A stretch of DNA of 64,000 bases from Phymorhynchus buccinoides (taxonomy: Eukaryota; Mollusca; Gastropoda; Neogastropoda; Raphitomidae): contig CM065686.1 in assembly GCA_017654935.2 (NCBI GenBank), forward strand, positions 27,677,743-27,741,742. Direction: 5' to 3'. The notes beneath the pieces are model-generated. The model had not been told where the DNA came from, made no database searches, and was given only the letters and a program-made list of their open reading frames with translations. This document shows, piece after piece, positions 58,151 to 64,000 of this stretch (position 1 is the first letter of the stretch; every line of letters starts with the position of its first letter). The position numbers and the translations under genes were made by a program.

Positions 58151-58855
58151 AACAGTTTCAATTTGAGTCGATTATAGTTGTCCGAATTATCTGGCTGGGA
58201 GTCACCACCATGATTATGGTGCTCTTAGAGTCCATGTTGTTGTGATTGATGATGAAACAGGGGGCTCACACATGACATTAACTGTAACTGTGGCTTGGCT
58301 GCCTGTCCTTCACGACTCTCTCTAGTGGCATTGCACACGGCAAGTCTCAGACAAGGTTGCTTGGCACCCTGCTTTGGCAATGTTGTGGACATGTTATGCC
58401 AGTCATTTAGGGTGTCTGCTGAAGGGCATTTGACTATGCTAAAATGAATTATTGCATTTCGTCCTTTTGTTTGCAAAATGGCAATGCTGAGGTTAACAAA
58501 CCACAGTTCCTACCATTTAACTTTTTTTTAACCTCTCTCTTCTCTCTATGGGCCTGTTACTTCGTAATGTGACCATCTGTTTCAACTCTCGCACCACCAC
58601 CCTCCCCCTCGCCTCTCCACCCCCTCCCTCTCCAGTTCCGTTCTGTTACGATCACCGACTATGAAACTATATAGTCTGTGTTACGATGCTTGAATTGTAT
58701 TCTATAATGCAAAATAGCTTCTGGAATGAAGAAACAATTGAAAGAAAGACCCTGAAACATGATTCTTATATTTTTCTGTTTCACAAACATAATTTTATTA
58801 TGACAAATTGACATTCAAAAGGACAGGTTGTCTAGAAATTTCTAAGACTGTATGC
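58151..58855. other. No gene recognised
   Basis: A minus-strand frame at 58,225-58,476 (83 aa, 'LPKQGAKQPCLRLAVCNA') has non-random composition but no domain or splice context that I recognise. The remainder is C-rich then AT-rich non-coding DNA. Confidence 0.4.
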
Positions 58856-58867
58856 TTGTGCCTGTGT

Positions 58868-59114
58868 GCGCGCGCACCCGTGTGTGTGTGTGTATGTGTG
58901 CGTGTGTGCGCTTGCGTGCCTATGTGTGTACGTGTGCACGTGCGTGTGCATGTGCTTACGCGGACACACACGCATGTGTGCGTGTGAGAATATCTATGTG
59001 CATGTGTGTATGTATGAATTGCGTTTGCATTTGTTTGTGTGTACAGTATTTGCGTGCATGTATTCGCCCATGTAAACATACATGTTTTGCATGTGTGTTT
59101 GAGTGCTTTGAGAG

Positions 59115-59179
<65 letters not shown>

Positions 59180-59216
59180 CAGATAGACAGATAGAGATGG
59201 AGAGAGAGAGAGAGAG
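58868..59216. repeat. GT-rich region and GA microsatellite
   Basis: 58,868-59,100 is an impure (GT/GC)n run; 59,111-59,216 is (GA)n with GACA interruptions. It lies immediately upstream of LINE-D. Confidence 0.9.
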
Positions 59217-59261
59217 AACGAACGAACCATTTTAATGAATAGGCCGCTGCCCGTGTCATAA

Positions 59262-61040
<1,779 letters not shown>

Positions 61041-61229
61041 GGGACCAGAGGGGAAGGGGCGCAAGAAAAAAAATCAAAACAATAATCTTTAACTAATACA
61101 TTAAACTTTCAACAAACATAAGCAAAACATATGTAATTTTGCATCAAATAGTATCTGCGAGTTTGTAAATCAACTGCAACATCATTTGGAATGTACATTC
61201 AAAATAGAAGAAAAATTAATACCGTAAAA

Positions 61230-61232
<3 letters not shown>

Positions 61233-61300
<68 letters not shown>

Positions 61301-61357
61301 TAGTGTAGCCTACGAGTAAATGTGTGTTTGAAGTACCTGTATCTACACTTGCATGCA

Positions 61358-61396
<39 letters not shown>

Positions 61397-61400
61397 ACAC
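61233..61400. repeat. GA and CT microsatellites
   Basis: (GA)n at 61,233-61,295 and (CT)n at 61,358-61,397, then a CG/GC run at 61,400-61,412. Confidence 0.95.
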
Positions 61401-61412
61401 GCGCGCGCGCGC

Positions 61413-62900
61413 ACTCCTAATAGTAGCTAGGTCCAAGAAGCCGAATTTACTGTTGGATTTTTGCAAAATGGCCCAAATTTTGCTCATTTTCAATAAAAGA
61501 TTTATAGTTCTTTGTCTCCATTGACCTGACTTAAAGTTGTATCAAAATAAAGATCAATCTTTCGCCTTTTTCTGAATGTGATTGTTTACTTTGGTGTGTA
61601 AAATGTATTTTTTCGAGTGAAAGAAAGCGAGTGAACAGAACGTAAAATTTGCTATTTTGCGATGTTTTTTTGGTCGTGGTTGCAAGACGTATTTCACCGA
61701 CTAGTTTCGACTGCAAATGGCTTTACACAATGGATGATCTAGATCTAGACGCATACGTCAAACGAAAGAAGAAGCTCCGGACTTCTCTTCGGTCAAATTT
61801 CTAAGCGGAAATTTAACCGTTAAGGCCGTTAACATTCCTTTCGAAAACAATATGTTGCATTGTTCAGCAAGTTTGAACACCTTCTGTTTCACTAAAAATC
61901 TTGAAAGTGAAAGAAAGAGAAAGCTGAATCTATCAGCTGTTCAACGATATGATTGTCGTTTTGATCTAAGAGACGTTCTATTCAAAGGTATGCCGCTTTT
62001 GTGACATAACAAGTGAAAAATGAAATTGCGTTTTTTATGTAAAAAACTATAGTGCATGAAAGATAAACATCTCCAGCACACATAATCATGAAAATTTGAA
62101 CAAGCCAAACCCCAGGAGTTGAGGAATTCATTTAGGGGTAGACCTACCGAAAATACAGCAAAAATATTGTTTTTTCCTTTTTGATGTTATATTGATTAGT
62201 TTTGGTACAAAAATGCTTATAATTTCAAATATTCTTTTGATATTCCATACGTTATTCTTTCTATCGTGGATTGTATGCCATTTTGCATTGAGGAAGGGGA
62301 AATTTACACCAAAACCGTTTGCGTAAAAAAAGTTAGCAAAAATTGAGTATTTTTTCGCCATTTTTACCAGATAATTGAAAAGCTATAAAAGATATTTTCT
62401 TAAAATTGTGTACACAGTTGTAAAACCTAATTACCTGGAAGTGTTTGCGGCCGTTTTGAAAATAATTGATTGCTTTTTTTATTTTATGACATAATTATTG
62501 TATTTTTATTTTAATAAATGTTGCGTATATATGCATTGTCATAAAACGTGAAATTTGCAACATATGCCTTATTTTCCATGACAATGTTATCCAGACATGA
62601 GAACCATTTACGTGCGTACCAAAATTCAAAACAATCAGAAAACTTTTTTTTTTTATTCACGATAGGGGGAAAAGTGATATATGCTATTTTTAGTAACACT
62701 AGCAGGTACTTTTTCATTTAATTTTTATGTTGTGGTGACTAATATAATTTTCAACCTTATCAAATATGTTGTATGTTTTTAGTCTGATTTTTGACTTTCA
62801 GGCTTAATTTGGGATAATTTAAAGGGATAGATATATCTTTATCATAAAGTTTATGACCCCCGATACCCCTTACCGCTAACGTCATACACCAAAAGCTAAC
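61413..62900. other. No gene recognised
   Basis: AT-rich DNA; the short ORFs (for example 62,128-62,361 and 61,531-61,716, minus) are Lys/Asn/Phe-rich without domains. Confidence 0.6.
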
Positions 62901-62902
62901 AA

Positions 62903-63190
62903 ATGAGTTGATTTGCTGCAAACCTGACATTATACTTGAAAACGGATTTTAGTTGTAACTAATTACAGTATAATTAATAATAATAATAATAATAATAATG
63001 GGTATTTTTATAGTGAGTTGATTTGCTGCAAACCTGACCTTATACTTGAAAACGGATATTAGTTGTAACTAATTACAGTATAATTAAGTAATAATAATAA
63101 TAATAATAATGGGTATTTTTATAGTGAGTTGATTTGCTGCAAACCTGACCTTATGCTTGAAAACGGATATTAGTTGTAACTAATTACAGT

Positions 63191-63221
<31 letters not shown>

Positions 63222-63290
63222 ACAATAATTATAATCATAATAATTTTAATAATAATAACAATAACAATAACAATAATAATAATGGGTATT
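62903..63290. repeat. 111-bp tandem repeat with TAA runs
   Basis: Three copies of a unit of about 110-111 bp start with 'gagttgatttgctgcaaacc' at 62,904, 63,014 and 63,125. Each ends in (TAA)n and 'tgggtatttttatag'. The last copy grades into impure (TAA/CAA)n to 63,283. Confidence 0.9.
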
Positions 63291-63345
63291 TTATAGCGCG
63301 ATACACCGTACTGGGCTCATCGCGCTTTACAAAGGCATTAAAATT
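63283..63345 (-). mobile_element. Retroposon 3' tail (LINE/SINE type)
   Basis: On the minus strand 'tttgtaaagcgcgatgagcc', 'gtatcgcgctataaaatac', then (ATT)n. This is the same kind of 'GCGCTATA-AA-(ATT)n' tail as LINE-D. The body of the element, extending to the right, is not recognisable as coding. Confidence 0.55.
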
Positions 63346-64000
63346 ATAAAAGCATAAACATATAAAAATGGTACAAAGAACATGTTAACAGTATCACATC
63401 AAAGCATTTAAATACTGAAAAGACTTCAATATACATACAAAGCAGTTAACGGTATGACATATAAAAAACACAAATTAATTAAAAACATTCATCAACGAAG
63501 ACAATAATTATAAGATAACATGTCACGCAAACTATAAAGGCTACAAAAGCTGTGACACACAGAGACGTCCCCATACACCCTTAATTTCCCTACATAATTA
63601 TACACGCTCTAGCAATTAAGCAAGATCTATCATTTACAAATAGAAGCACTGAAACAACAGGCTCTCTATATATAATGAGATGCCAGAGATAAAGCGCTTT
63701 GCCTTCACCTCTGCCAAGGACGTTATGTTTAGTTTTTTGTGCCTTTGTCAGTATCTCATTTACGACATAATATAAACAATTATGAACGCATTGAAATTAA
63801 ATTTGCCAGAGTTTTAGAGTGTCAACTTAAACCTTCCTTTAAAATACAAATACCAAAAAAAAACAAAGCAAAACACACAGGCGTAACACGCCCTTGTAAA
63901 GGTTGGTGAGGGACTGCCGCTCTGTTTCCCCCCCCCCCCCCCCCCCCCCCCCCCTGCTTTTTTTTCTGATTAAAAAAAAAAAAAATTCTGATTTTATTTT
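63346..64000. other. No gene recognised; poly-C tract
   Basis: AT-rich non-coding sequence, possibly the body of the minus-strand retroposon. A poly-C run of 27 (63,928-63,954) is followed by poly-T and poly-A. Confidence 0.6.

Noticed and set aside
58225..58476. 83-aa minus-strand frame as a further cyclase exon
   Set aside because: Contains Cys and one NAT sequon, but I found no convincing splice sites or alignment to cyclase.

Overview
The window is a transposon-dense piece of animal genome. Retroelement types, intron-split coding sequence, CR1/L2-like LINE tails and heavy GA/GT microsatellites fit a lophotrochozoan, probably a marine mollusc; this is inference, as nothing here fixes the species. 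There are no bacterial genes, operons, CRISPR arrays or recognisable RNA genes. The only host coding sequence I can support is two minus-strand exons (51,186-51,361 and 51,829-51,978) of a membrane adenylyl cyclase.

Layout. 1-4,058: GC-rich, repeat-rich sequence ending in a DIRS terminal repeat. 4,059-4,348: a minimal two-ITR DIRS derivative. 4,349-8,340: a decayed DIRS element ('DIRS-A', minus strand) with internal complementary region, tyrosine recombinase, RT/RNase H and ORF1 remnants. 8,340-8,930: LINE pieces. 11,633-19,895: a nearly intact DIRS element ('DIRS-B', minus strand), inserted without target duplication into a LINE ORF (halves at 11,511-11,632 and 19,894-20,112). Its 5' ITR is interrupted by a solo LTR (18,210-19,869, TSD AACGG). 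20,525-22,980: two more LINE 3' ends. 23,040-23,500: a 63-bp minisatellite running into a 500-N gap.

24,001 to about 50,990 is a giant near-perfect palindrome (arms about 13.4-13.6 kb, centre near 37,390). Each arm repeats the left-hand locus (5,638-8,578 joined to 17,346-23,500) with two differences. An 8.77-kb block is deleted at a TTGG microhomology, and the solo LTR is instead a full Gypsy-type LTR element (27,735-33,593 and 41,184-47,052) carrying one gag-protease-partial integrase ORF. The right arm ends in a DIRS 5' ITR (to 51,027) matching the terminus predicted from the DIRS-A internal complementary region, 159 bp from the adenylyl cyclase exon.

51,028-64,000 is mostly single-copy: the cyclase exons, a non-autonomous hAT element with an 8-bp TSD (54,234-55,459), a 1.8-kb degenerate minisatellite (56,290-58,150), a 5'-truncated LINE with an open 396-aa RT (59,262-61,040), and AT-rich sequence with a 111-bp tandem repeat.

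Reading the parts together: LINE-A lies against LINE-B, DIRS-B entered LINE-A, the Gypsy element entered the DIRS-B ITR, and the locus was then copied or exists as two haplotypes. One version lost the Gypsy interior and the other lost 8.77 kb and was folded into a palindrome. The palindrome and N gap may be real or an assembly fold-back; joining 1-23,500 to about 50,641 onward gives a simple single-copy locus with everything nested inside DIRS-A in a cyclase intron.
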